A stretch of DNA of 64,000 nt from Coprinellus micaceus (taxonomy: Eukaryota; Basidiomycota; Agaricomycetes; Agaricales; Psathyrellaceae), in NCBI GenBank assembly GCA_951394405.1, contig OX596344.1, positions 1,612,001-1,676,000 of the forward strand, written 5' to 3'. The notes beneath the pieces were generated by a model. That model did not search any database, was not told where the DNA came from, and saw only the letters and a program-made list of their open reading frames with translations. The position numbers and the translations under genes are program-made. Positions 1 to 11,474 of this stretch are shown one piece after another (positions within the stretch are counted from its first letter, which is position 1; the number at the start of each line of letters is the position of its first letter).

Positions 1-1136
1 GAAGGAGATCACAACGGATATACGATATGAGCTGACGCTCGTTGTTTCCTCTGGGAGTTGGAAGTTCACGACATCGGAAAACAGGTGCGTGGCAGCTTGT
101 TTGAGGATAACGCCATCTCACCGAAATTTTAGTGTTGCCACTCCGGTATTTTACATACCTGTAAGCAGGCCACCACCATCAACGCTGGGTCGGCAAATAG
201 CGAACGAACAGAAAACGCCCCTCCGGGTCCGGGTTTGGATCCTGAAGGGTGGAAGCAACTTTCGCCTGTGACGATACGCGGATTTTACCGGCCGAGGCGA
301 GAGAGGTTGGACGTTGAATACACGATCTATCTCGCAAGCCCGGTGAGCATTTCGTGCCGTTGGAATAACGTCAAATTTAACAAACTTTTCTAGCTATCCT
401 ACTCCCGCGGTGCAGTCCTGCCTTGTTGCGTCGCAATCACCTGTCAAGACGTCGAGGCCCTCGACATTCTTGCAAACCCGCATTCTCCACGCGTAAGACT
501 TCGCCGTTCAACGCGATCCGTCCCAGGCGCCGCGATGGTTGACGATGCTGCGCAGTTGGGAATGCCTTCAACTGGGAGTTCTAGCCTGTGGGGCGCATCG
601 TTTTCCTCGATTTACACCAAACATTCAACGTCGCCTCTCAACCTTGTTGAGCGCGCAAGACTAAAGAGCGAGAGATCCACCGGTAAACTTCCCGTTGGCC
701 GAGTTTCTTTCCTCCACAGTTCAGACGAGCTGGACGAGCACGAGGTCGGGTCTGGTGCGACATGGTGGGTTCTTCCGAACGTTATTCAGGTTCACACACC
801 AGGAGATTGATGGGGGAGATACACCTTCCCAAAGGGCTCCATCCATCATGCCACTTTCCGCTATTCAATGTTCTGGTGAGCACTTTTACTTGCTCTGTTT
901 CGACGACTCTGAATCGCGCCACAGTACTTTAGTACTTTGTTGAACTGTTGGCGCCCGTTTGGAGTGCGTTCGAGCCAGAACCACCCCTTTTGCTAGCAAA
1001 TCCAACACAAGGCGGGCTATCGATTGGAAAGGGTGAACGGCGCGAGCAAGTGTTCTTGTCTCAGCTTGTAGAAGTTACCACCCATGTGAGGGACGATGAA
1101 CCTGCTCCTGTTTCGTTCACGTGCTGGTCGAATTGA
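1..1136 (+). pseudogene. Arrestin-like protein, copy 1 (3' part, frameshifted)
   Basis: This is the 3' part of a gene closely related to the arrestin-like gene at 3052-5416; position 1 aligns with 4301. Readable pieces in order are KEITTDIRYELTLVVSSGSW, a VATPVFYIPV segment, the GWKQLSPVTIRGFYRPRR segment and a C-terminus ending VRDDEPAPVSF. Introns sit at the same places as in copy 2. At about 790-795, copy 1 reads CAG GTT CAC ACA where copy 2 reads CAG GAC CCA CAC ACT. One base is missing, so the frame runs into TGA at 808-810, while downstream sequence still matches copy 2 in the old frame. A deletion makes it a likely pseudogene, although an assembly error is possible. Arrestin-fold proteins in fungi usually act as ubiquitin-ligase adaptors or trafficking factors; that role is family knowledge only. 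Confidence 0.7.
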
Positions 1137-1572
1137 CTGGTGCCAAAAGAGGTATGCTCAATCCCGGTTCAGTGACCTGTGTATCATAACAATAGCCATG
1201 TACCCGACCTTTCTCGGACACAGCAGCTGAATCAAATCCCATCAAAAGAGTTGGTAAATACGCGCCCTTCACGAAACACCCATATGCGCCAAATCTTGCT
1301 CCGGGATGTTCAAACTCAGTCTATCTTCCATGTAAAGTACCTAGACGTTGAAACCATAGTTTGTGGGGTACCAGAAAATCACTAAGAGAGAATAAGAGAA
1401 GTTGGAGCGCGGGGATGAATATAAAAAGCGACCATAAGATGGATTAACGCAAACAAGGCCCAAGTGAAGTCTGGTTGAGTGAGGACGGAGCTGTGAAAGC
1501 CATATGGAGAAGGAACGAACAAATAACTCCAGCTGCACTCGACCCCGGTATCCAGTGAACATACTTAAGCAC
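1..1572 (+). repeat. Tandem duplication, copy A (arrestin 3' end plus flank)
   Basis: Sequence here matches 4301-5905 through the coding exons and continues into the 3' flank, for example the stretch ending in a GTATC(C/T)GGTGAACATA-type string in both copies. The offset is about 4.28-4.3 kb. Similarity stops near 1572, just where a CAGGGCCGTAGCGAGCC terminus begins. Confidence 0.75.
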
Positions 1573-2049
1573 CCCCCAGGGCCGTAGCGAGCCTGGGATG
1601 GGTAAAGAACGGATATGGGCCCATGATCCTCGCCACAGGAGCGGGAAGCCCCCCTCTCGCCAGGGCGCTTATTTGAGACTCCACGAGCGCCTAGACCGCG
1701 ACAAGTTCACTGCTTATATAAGTGGTGTATACGGCACGAGGTCCCTATAAAGGAACGGCCGGTTTCCGTGCTCTTTCTCACCCTTTCGAGTGAGATCACG
1801 GAACGCTGGTCAGGATTGCTGGGTCGACGACAAAATCAATCACCTTTCAGCCTCTCCCTTGCAGCGCGCGGGTTGAGTGCAGTGAAGGCCATAGAGAACG
1901 GATCGTCGTCACGATGATGTCATTTCTGAGGCCTGGAACGATTCGGTGTGCTCATTGTATTCTGGTAACAAGAGGAAGACGGATCTCATCTGAGACACCT
2001 GTCGACGAGCCGAGGCAGGATGATAACGATCAGGGAACTTGAGGGTTGG
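1573..2049. mobile_element. Possible hAT-type terminus and promoter-like stretch
   Basis: The sequence from about 1577 (CAGGGCCGTAGCGAGCC) resembles terminal inverted repeats of hAT transposons, which often start CAGGG-CGTAG. It begins where homology between the duplicated flanks ends. TATA-like strings follow at about 1714 (TATATAAG) and 1746 (CTATAAAG). I could not find a matching inverted end or a transposase, so this is at most a fragment. No credible gene is visible. Confidence 0.3.
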
Positions 2050-2410
2050 GAGGCTATCACTGGCTTGCAGAGAGAGGAAACAGCGTCCAAAGGGCGACGC
2101 AAGAGGTCGGAACAGCATTGACGCAACAGGACAGGGAAAGCGTTCAAAGGGCAACGCAATAGGACGGGAAAGCGTCCAAAGGGCGACGCAATAGGACGGG
2201 GAAGTGTCCAAAGGGCGACACAATAGGACAGGAAAGCATCCAAAGGGCGATGCAATAGGACAGGAAAGCATCCAAAGGTGAGGCTATAACTGGACTTTCA
2301 AAGACGGGGAACAGCGTCCAAAGGGCGACGCAATAGGTCGGAGGAGCATTGACGCGACAGGACAGGGAAAGCATCCAAAGGGCGACGCAATAGGGCGGGG
2401 AAAGCGTCCC
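2050..2410. repeat. Higher-order minisatellite (32-bp units in a 230-bp unit)
   Basis: A 32-bp unit containing CCAAAGGGCGACGCAATAGG repeats head to tail, clearest at about 2167-2275. A larger unit starting GAGGCTAT(C/A)ACTGG is repeated 230 bp apart (2050 and 2280), each followed by AACAGCGTCCAAAGGGCGACG and then an AGCATTGACGC block. Open frames across it on the minus strand are repeat-coded and start with no recognisable domain, so I do not call a gene. Confidence 0.85.
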
Positions 2411-3051
2411 CATCAAACTACTTCAATTCCGAGTCCCCACATGACCGTTCTTCTTGGTCTCGCATAGACTCCATTCCCCCCTTGCCGCCACTCAATCCCG
2501 GCTGTGCCAAGCGCAACAGCTATACACAGCACCGCCCGTTGTACGACCCCACCTGACGTTTCCAGGGTGCCGGACTAATTATCCCCCCTCTTTCAATTGA
2601 AAAATCTGTCCCAAACTGAACGATGCAACTGTCGACCTCCGTCAGTGAACAGCGCCACACTCTACCACCGAGGTGTCTGTCTTTTGTCTTTGCTTACTCT
2701 GAAGCATGATGTGGAGGGGTTACTTTGATATGGTCTCCAACCTCCACCACAACGGCAACGGTTGTGCGCTTTCATTCTCGGATTCTCCGCTTCCAGGACG
2801 CATGAGCGGGCGAATGTGGACAAAGCCGACCGGTTTTGCCCCAAGATTTACTGCCAAAGGTCAGTATCTTGCTTTAAAACGTCAAATAGCGTCAAACTGG
2901 GAGGGCACGACCTAGCCTTTCTGGTCAATCTGCCACTCTGCCACTCTTCACACGTCTTGGCTCTGACAACGTCCGATGGTTTTTTGTAAAGGGCAAAAGG
3001 GAATGGTCGACTTCCCCATACTGGGCCCTCCGACTCTGTGGTCAAGTTGAC
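2411..3051. other. Intergenic, upstream of arrestin copy 2
   Basis: No recognisable gene, RNA or transposon end is visible. It presumably contains the promoter of the arrestin-like gene that starts at 3052. Confidence 0.5.
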
Positions 3052-5416
3052 ATGTTCAGCGGACGCGGTTTCTCTCCCCAGTCGACGGCCTGTGGCCGCG
3101 GTTGTTCGAGCGGGGCGAGTCCACCTCGCTATTCCGCCTTGTTCGGCTCACCTTCTCAGGAAGAAACGACACCCCTCTCCAAGCCCAGAAGGCACCGTGC
3201 GGCGACGGAGGACCCACAGTATCACACACCGGTAGAATTTACGACCGCGTTGGAACGCCAGTCTCGCGAGCCGTCAGCGGGAAACGACTCATTCAGCGGC
3301 ATCGACCCAAAGATAAGCCCATCTGAGGACTACACTTTCGATATTGGGAACACCTCCCGATCCACCCCATGGGCGACCCTCAGGTTGCATAGCTCTGAAC
3401 CGCTGTCCAGTCGAAAACCAAAGCACCCTCGATTCACAAACATGGCTAGCATCATCGGGAAAGTCGAGCTCTCATTGCCTAGTCCTCAAACAATCAGGAG
3501 TATCAAGCTTGTGGTGTGTCCTTACCTGCACTCTCTTCCTGTTTTCCCTCTGATTGACCCACTTCGTAACGTCTTGAAGCTCAGGGGGACACTGGTCGCT
3601 GGTGCCTCGCTGGAAGTGGCAGGGACCATCCCCTTCCTGAAGCACACGTTCATCATCTGGGATCGGAAGTTCGGAGATCCCCACAGCCAAGAGTCGAGCG
3701 GGTCTAGCCATAAGTCCAACGGAAAGCTGGATGGGAACTGGACCTTTCCTTTCTCAATCCCATTCCCAAGAAGTGTCGACTTGGGCAGCATGACTGCAAT
3801 ATATTCTAGGAGGGACGACCCTCCGCTTCGCTTCGCACCCCAACGGGCAAATTCAAACTGGCTGGACACGAGGCCACCATCTTCATATCCGCGTATAGTG
3901 AGCGAAGAAGGAGAAAGCAACTTTGGTGGGGTTGTCCCGTATATTAACTTCCATTCGCTAGGTTTCGAAGGCAGCTCGCAGCAGGTCAGCCTCAAACGAC
4001 TCGTCTGCCATTATGCTGACATAGCGCCCTGTAGGCATTATCCCAAAAATCTTCAATGCCTACTAAATCTCCATCCATATCCCCTTCTCCGTGTTGCATT
4101 TCCTCTCCCTTATCCTCTCCATCCATCTATACTAGCCTGCCCAGGGCCACCGGCTCTCCTCCCCGCATTGATCAGAGCCGTGCTCCTATATCCACCAGTT
4201 CGCAGGCGTTCTCCAGTGAGATGCATCGCGGGGCGACCAACATGTTAGATTCACCCCTTCCACCGATCCATGAAGCGGCACTTCCCCGAACATTCTTCGA
4301 GAAGGAGATCAAAACGGATGTGCGATACGAGTTGACCCTCGTCGTTTCCTCCGGGAGTTGGAGGTTCATGACCTCAGAAAGCAGGTGGGCGTCGGCTCGA
4401 TATCGAATTTTAAGCATAACGCCATCTCACTGAGCGCTCAAGCGTTGCCACTCCAATTTTTTACGTACCTGTAACCAGACCGCCCCGGTCGACGCTGGGC
4501 CGCCAAATAGCGAATCAGGAAAAAGAACCCCCTCCAGGACCTGGATTAGACCCCGAGGGGTGGAAGCAGCTTGCCCCCGTGACGATACGTGGGTTCTACC
4601 GACCAAGGCGCGGGGGGCTGGACATTCAGTACAACCTCTATCTTGCTAGCCCGGTGAGTAGTCCTTGCCCCTGGGACGACCTAAAGTCGAACAGTGATTC
4701 CTAGCTATCCTACGCGCGAGGCACATTCCTTTCTTGTTGCCTCGTGATCGCTTGTCAAGATGTTGAAGCCCTCGACGTTCTCGCAAACCCACATTCCCCA
4801 CGCGTAAGACTTCGCCGTTCAACTCGTTCCATTCTAGGTGCAGCGGACGACGCTGCTCAATTGGCAATGGTTACAAAAGGGAGTTTTAGCGTCTGGGATG
4901 AATCCCTTTCCTCTGTCGATGCCAAATATACTCCCCCGCCGATCAAGCTAGTCGAACGTGCGAGACTGCAGAGCAAGAAACCCGCGGGTCAACTGTGCGT
5001 GGATCAAGTACCCCTCCTCAGTCCTTCAGATGAGATCGATGAACACGAGATCGGGCCTGGCACGACGTGGTGGACTCCTTCGAACGTCGTTCAGGACCCA
5101 CACACTCGGAGATTAATGGGGGAGATACACCTGCCAAAAGGGCTGCAACCGTCATGTCACTTTCCGCTGTTCAATGTCCTGGTGAGCGTCTTTGACCTGC
5201 CTGGTTTGAACAGTGCTCTAAATCACACCACAGTATTTCGTCGAGCTGTTGGCACCCGTTTGGCATGCATTCCAGCCAGAACCGGGACAAGGGAGGCCTG
5301 CGATTGAAAGGGAAAAAGGGTGCGAGCTAGTGTTCTTGTCTCAGCTTGTTGAAGTTACCAGCCATGCGAGGGACGATGAGCCTGCTCCTGTCTCGTTCAC
5401 TCGTCGGTCGGATTGA
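3052..5416 (+). CDS. Arrestin-like domain protein, copy 2 (multi-exon)
   Basis: The ATG at 3052 opens a long first exon rich in Ser/Pro, ending near 3510 after SIIGKVELSLPSPQTIRSIK. Later exons give a LRGTLVAGASLEVAGTIPF strand, then a NWTFPFSIPFPRSVDLG segment, both typical of arrestin N-domain beta strands. These are followed by EIKTDVRYELTLVVSSGSW and VTIRGFYRPRRGGLDIQYNL. The last exon ends at TGA 5414-5416. The family acts in cargo recognition and ubiquitin-dependent trafficking, but no PY motif stands out, so the partner is unknown. Splice sites in the 3700-4250 part are uncertain. It is the intact partner of the damaged copy at 1-1136, and lies head-to-tail with it. Confidence 0.6.
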
Positions 5417-5905
5417 CTGGTTCTAGAGAGACGCTTAACCCGCGCGCAACCCTGGTTCAGTGTCCTGTGTATTAACCATACCGATAAGTTATAACCATGT
5501 ACTCGCACACTCTTTCAACCCCCCGAATACATTCCACCAAGAGAGGCGCAGCAGGATAGCCCTGGCGCGGACTGATGGCGAAATAAGCGCCCATCGCGAA
5601 ACACCCGCTTGGACCAGGTCTTGCCCCCAGATGTTCGTCTCAGTCCATCCTTTGCATAGAGTGTTCAAACCTAGGAAGCAATAGTTTGTGTATGTACCAG
5701 AAAGCCACTAAGACAGAAGGAGGGAAGTCGGAGCGTGGATGGAAACGAAGAGCGACGATAAGATGGGCCAAGATAAATTGGGCCCGAGTAAAGTCTGGTC
5801 GAGCGAGAGGACCGAGCTGCGAAAGTAAGGCATAAGGAGAACGAAAGAACGAACAATGAGCTCCATGCACACTCGACCTCGGTATCTGGTGAACATAATT
5901 AAGCA
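4301..5905 (+). repeat. Tandem duplication, copy B
   Basis: Partner of 1-1572. Homology covers the 3' exons of the arrestin-like gene and about 480 bp of downstream flank; the two flanks diverge after the shared AT(A/T)AAGCA string near 5905. Confidence 0.75.
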
Positions 5906-6414
5906 GGTGGTATAGAGGGAGCGGTGTGATAGGTACGACAAGAATATCGATGGCATCCCCGAGGTATAAAACGTGAAAGAGGCATAGGAAGCTGCGAGTA
6001 AAGGGGAAAGGGACGGGGTTACGGGAAAGGAGAGGCAGTGCAGCTTCCATTATTTATAATGGTGGTAACGAGGAATACTAGTCGCAAAAGATAGTTAGAA
6101 ACACGAGCACAGCACGAGGAGGTAGATAGGCAGGGGAAATGATGTGGAGTAGTAAAAGGACAGTACATGTTTGGTGTGATGAAAAGGACGGGCGGAACCG
6201 GCTTATATGGGTAGGCAAATAGGAAACCGTAACGAGGGGATGGGGCAGAGCACAGTATAGCGGGGTGGTCATACGGAAGGAGAAAGAAAAGCAGACCGCT
6301 TGAAAAATAATGGGTCTGGTGGGAAGATTTACAGTACAAGCGGGAGAAGGTCCACAAGGAAACTAAACAGAATAGAAAAGAGCACCATATCCAAGTTATC
6401 AACAACGGGGCCGC
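5417..6414. other. Intergenic between convergent arrestin-like and Msb1-like genes
   Basis: The first half is the duplicated arrestin 3' flank. The rest is A/G-rich on the plus strand and probably holds the 3' untranslated region of the minus-strand Msb1-like gene. No independent gene is supported. Confidence 0.5.
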
Positions 6415-9400
6415 TCACTCTTCCTCTTCCTCCTCTTCAAGCACATTCTGAAGGGGGGCGCCATGAACGTAGCGAGCAGGGCTAATCCTCCCTGGGTCTC
6501 CCTTAGCACTGACCAACGCTGGGGCCAGAACATCCAATGCCTCGGGTTCCTGCGGCGAGGGCGTCCTTGGCGGGGTGACTTTCGGGGGACTTGGGTCAGC
6601 GGGAGCGGGAAGTTTCACAGAAGCCACAGGGGGGGCGACTGCAGGGGAGGGTGCTGGTGGAGGGGGAGGGACCTCCTTATCCTTGACGGGCAACGAAGCT
6701 GATCGAACGGGCAAACGTGAAACGACGTTCAGCGGTGCAACTGGGTTAGAGGTCTGAGGGACGGACCCTGTGCGTTCCCGTTCGCGATACATCTCAATTA
6801 ACGCAGCCGTCTTGCTTCCCCTTGTCGGCGTCGTTGCGCCTTCAGTCGGAGTTGCGGGGGCATTCGCCGGGGGCACAGGGGCGGGCGTCGGTTTGGTAGA
6901 AACTTTGATTTCCGGGACGGAACGCTTGGGTGCGGGCGCGGGGGGCGCTGGAGGCTCGTTGACAGCTTGAGGTGGTACAGGGAGGGCACGGAGGGGCCGG
7001 CGGGGCTCAGCTTGACCATATCGTTGACCGTCGCTGAGATCCGCCTCGTCCTCCGAATCGCTATCGTCGTGGCCGAACCTGGCCCGAGGGTCATCAGCCG
7101 TTGACGTTGGTCGCCTCTCAGGATGCAGGTCGAAGTAGCCCATCCTCCTCTGCTCCCTGGCCATTTGTCGGGTATTCAGAATAGACCCGAGCACATCCTC
7201 GACCTCATCCCCACCCTCCTCCGTGCGGTCATACGCGAGGTGCGACTCGCTCTCCGACGTCCCCGCATCGTCCATGTCCGAAATGGTGTTCCTGGGAACA
7301 GTTTCCACTTCATCGACGTCGTAGTCACTGTAATCCCTATCGACTCTTCCAGGGATGCTCGAAGGGGACGGAGAACGATCTTGCACCGCAGCCAACACCT
7401 GCGCGACCTCCAAACTAGCCGACTCTGGGTCCGATTTCAAATGTCGGCCCCTCCGGTCAGCCGGAGGTGCTGCCGCCTGCTGGTCCATCCGCCGATTCTG
7501 AGTACTGACGAGAATATCCACCCAAGCGTCCGACTGAGACTCGCGTCGCTTCTGCTTTGCCTCTTCCGGCTCGTCAGCGTCGTTGTGCTCATCGTCACTG
7601 TAACTGGCCATACGAGTTTGGAATTCGATCGTGGAGTATTCAGAAGGCACTAACATTGACCTGCGAGCATTGGGGCTCGGAACGGGGATGCGGAACCTCG
7701 ACTTCTTTGAGGGAGTGAAGACTTGGCCCGAGAGGTCGTTAGGGAGCTCGTCACTTCGGGGACGGGGTTCCGGGGTCTGAGATGGGCGCATGTCCAGCTT
7801 GGGAGCAGGACGAGATGGTGGAGGGGGGATGGACAGGTCAGGGACGGGAGTCGATGGCATGGTCGACTGCGCTCGGTTGTTCAGCTTTGACAGGCTAATC
7901 TGTTTGGTGCCAGTATGTCGAGCGAGCATGCCCTCAAATTCAACCTCTCTGAACGACGGGCTCGCCGGAACGGCCCCAACCACGTAGGGACGCCCGTTCA
8001 AAGTTGCCGCCTGCTTCCACTGTTTCTGCTTGTTTGGGGAAAATAGAGAGGGGAGTCGGCGTCGAGCTTTCGGTGGGAGGGCGAGTTGTTGGCGGTATTC
8101 GAGTGGAACGAACTCCTCAAATAGGATGACTGTGGCGTCGGTTCGAGGGTCGCTTCCACCGGAGACGGTCGAACGACTAGGGGGTAGCGATTTGTATTCC
8201 ACCTGCGTGACGTATCGCGCTAAGATTAAACCTGGGTAAAGGGGTCGAATGTACTCACCAAAGCCCAATTGCAGTCCCGATCCACCGACTCCCCACGCTC
8301 GAGGTCCATCCAGCCTCCACCATAAATGAGGTCGATGAAGGCGTCGAGGAACGTCGCTTCAATGACTTCCTCACTACCGAGAACGGGCTCCGTATCCCAG
8401 CCAAACGACGGCAAGGACTTTTGCTGCTTCTTCAGCTTCTTGTGAATTTCCGCTTGCTGCGCTGGCCACGCAGAAACCGTGCTGATGACTGGGTTGCTGA
8501 ATTGAAGGGTCGCGGATAGCGGGGCGTCCATTCGAGAGAAACCCGAGCTGGAGAAGTCGTTCCAATCGAGAGTTTGGCGCTTGGACTTTCGCTCCTGTTG
8601 ACCAAAAGAAAACAGATCAATGATGCCCTTGGACGCATATCGGGAGACGGTGCTTAACGAACCTGTCGAGCAGACTCTGTCAAATCAAAGCGGAGCTTCT
8701 CCTCGGTTTTGTTATTGTCGAATCCCATATCCTCGAACTCGCCCCATTTCATGTCCGTCAGGCTACGGAACTTTCCAGTTGTGCGCTCCGTTTTTGTCTG
8801 GGCGAGGTCAAAGTAATCTGATGTGCTGCTGTCGACGGAGGATAGAGTGGAAGACAGCGAGAGTGGTGGTGCCGTTTCCAAGGGAGACCCTTGCGACGAG
8901 CCATACGTCCCAGGCGCAACATCCGGGTGGAAGCTACTGGGCATGTTCATCTTCTTCTTGTATGCATCAGAATACCGTGGGGGAAGCTTGAGGCTGGTGG
9001 GCGCGATTCTGTCCCACTCTTTGGACAAAGCGAAGCTGTTGTGGATTTGAGAACTTTGCGACTTCTGTCCCCATGTCGAAGCTGATTTGACGAGGTCGGC
9101 GCTGTACATTCGCACATTCCTTCGCACGCTCACGACCCGGACTGTTCTTGAGCCTTTTCTGGGCTGGGGCTTCGCCTTGGGGTTCTGCAGGAAGACGAGG
9201 TTGGCAGGGTAGCCTTTGATCCACTCCTTCAAGCGCACGGGGACTCCGAGGCCTGAAGCGCTACCAGAGCTACCGCGTGGCGCATCTTGCCAACGAATGA
9301 AGGCTAGGATGATGTGCTCCATCGCGTTAGCGGCGCGAAGATAGTGCATATATGCATGATGGAATGCTAGCGTTGGTGGGCCCAGGCCAAAGAAGAGGGG

Positions 9401-10427
9401 TCCAAAAAGAGGTGACAGTGTGGGTGGTGTGTGGCCGGAGGAGGTACTGTTGGCGACGAGCCTTGCCAGCAGCGAGAGCATTCGGACGATGATGAACTGG
9501 AGTGGCGCGGGCAGTTCGGGTAGGAACATTTGGAAATGAGCTGGGGGGTATTGCATTGCTGTGAACCAGTATGAAATTAGCCTCGTGTCAGGAACGAAGA
9601 TCAAGCAGGGCGATGATGTCAAGCCTGCGGTCGCAGAACAGCAAGATATGGATTCGGAGAACAGGGGGTTGGTGTGTAAGATCGATCGTAGAGAAAGACG
9701 TACTTGCTTCTGAGTCGCGCCATTCACAGTAGTGCTCCCAGGATACCAGACCGCGCACATCCTGACCACCAACAGACCTTATCACCCGCGCCAGTCCCCA
9801 CCGCAGACACATCCCCAGCTCATGAGGTCCAGCAAAGCGAGCCTCGTCCTTCCACTTATGATCTGCCGCCTGGGCTTCACGCTCGGTCTGGGCCGCGCAA
9901 GTGTTGATAAAAGAATGGATAAGGCGTTTGATTCCAGAGGGATTTATGTCCAGCGCCGAATTGTTGAAAATGAATGGGGTCGTGATGCCGCCCCGTGTCT
10001 CCAGCTCGTTGGCGAGGACGTCGACGAGGCGTTCCAGCTGGTCAAGACCGAGCACGACATGACGCTCGTAGCAGAGGTAGCTGTAGTCGGCGTCCTTCTC
10101 CTTGGGCGGCGGTGGTGGCGGCGCTTGTGGGTGCTGGCCTGCAGCTGGTGCTTCCGGGGGCTCGGTCTTCGGACGCTCGAGGTTCAACGGCAAGAACGTT
10201 CCATCGGGAAACTGGGCTGCAAAGTCGTTGTCGATGCCTGCATTGAGGGGCGTCCCCGACCGCTTCGCAAGGTCTCTTCCTTTCTTCTTGTCCTTTTTCC
10301 AGGGAGTGGTGGTGGGGGTCTGCCTGCCGGAGACCCGACCGAACTCGTCGAGAGCGTCTTCTTGTGCTTGAGATGCCTTCTTCTGGGGAGTTGAAAAGGT
10401 TCGTGAACGAGAGAACAAGCTGTGCAT
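6415..10427 (-). CDS. Msb1/Mug8-type RhoGAP-like morphogenesis protein
   Basis: Four exons (9704-10427, 8663-9558, 8259-8594, 6415-8202) join in frame to give about 1,247 aa. The first exon codes MHSLFSRSRTFSTPQKK, a proline-rich linker, then HVVLGLDQLERLVDVLANEL and TRGGITTPFIF. The second contains FLPELPAPLQFIIVRMLSLL and a TPPTLSPLFGPLFFGLGPP segment. This layout resembles the catalytically dead RhoGAP fold of fungal Msb1/Mug8 proteins, which work in polarised growth and Rho/Cdc42 signalling at the cell cortex. The C-terminal 600 residues are Pro/Ser-rich and largely disordered, with acidic stretches, ending in a Glu run. ATG at 10427 is chosen because it opens the conserved frame. The domain assignment is by pattern memory; a domain search would decide it. 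Confidence 0.65.
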
Positions 10428-11474
10428 CGGGGGAGGCGGTGAGAAGTAGAGCTACGTTGGCGACAGCGACCGAGCAAATCACGTCCGTTCGGGAACTTCC
10501 GCACGCTCTTGTGTTCCTGGTCGCTAGGCAGTAATTTGGCCCTCCTGCGTGTCCACAGTCTGGGGCCTGGTGAGAAGAGAAACAGAGGAAAGGGGGAACG
10601 AGGGTGGGTGGTCACAGTGCAAGTGCACTTCGCAACTTAGGAGACTCAAACTGATCCTGACATATCACCCACATTCACACGCTCCCACCATGAGCCGGAT
10701 TCCAGGGCACCATTATCCACAAAATTAAATTGGATGGACTCGGGCTATAGTGCAGATTAGACCCCATTATCGCACTCTACACCGGGAGAAGTGCGAAACC
10801 TGAGACAAACATTTTTTCGACCGCCTGGCTCCCGCGTCTGATGGGCCTGTGGCACGGACGGTGACATATGATACCCATAACTTTTTCTTCCTAATACCAT
10901 ACTGACGACAGTTTGGTGTGGCTGCCATATGATGGATGGTGTAAACACCACATGCCGCCGACATTGATCGCATGTTCTCCCCCATGTTCTAGTCGTACGA
11001 ATGTTCATGTGGCCCTGGGCTAGTGACCCATATGTACGTTTCCTGAGAGCCCACATTTGCGAGCGCTGCTGCCCCATACTACCCTGCAATGAAACAATCC
11101 GTGTGATGGAGCCTCTGGCCCACATCCGACCAATGACCCACCGCAGGTTTTTTTGGGCAGTTTATTGGGGTTTGAGGGTATATGTCCAGAGTTGTGGTCA
11201 GCAGGAGATTGCGCACATCCGTTCCAGCCAAATAAAATATGTCAGAGATGGCATACACACCAACATGGATTCAGATGGAAAGGGTATCAGCGACACATTT
11301 GAGGCCAGGTGGGAGTGTCACAGCAATGTCAATTAAAACAGCTACAAACAGCACACGCCGTCGCTGCACAATCATACTCTATGGGGTATATAACGGTCTC
11401 GGAGGCAAGCAAAGCATAGATAGAAAATGAAACTGAATGATGTACTGGAGTACGGCCTCGGAAACAACTCGAGA
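10428..11474. other. Intergenic, about 1 kb, repeat-like
   Basis: Contains the presumed promoter of the Msb1-like gene (adjacent to 10427) and the 3' flank of the minus-strand companion gene. A weak inverted pair around GGTGGGAG(C/T)GTG (about 10676 on the minus strand and 11309 on the plus strand) hints at a small decayed element, but I could not extend it. No coding region is credible. Confidence 0.4.

Noticed and set aside
2091..2410. CRISPR-like array
   Set aside because: The repeat has no unique spacers of constant length, and the genome is eukaryotic.
1909..2416. Overlapping minus-strand open frames of about 90-120 codons
   Set aside because: They are coded by the minisatellite itself; the amino-acid repeats follow the DNA repeats, without a domain or a plausible start.
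7123..7653. A 176-codon plus-strand open frame inside the Msb1-like gene
   Set aside because: It is antisense to a well-supported exon and has no domain.
10660..11330. Possible small element with GGTGGGAG(C/T)GTG inverted ends
   Set aside because: Only about 12 bp match, with no target duplication or extended repeat, so it is too weak to call a mobile element.
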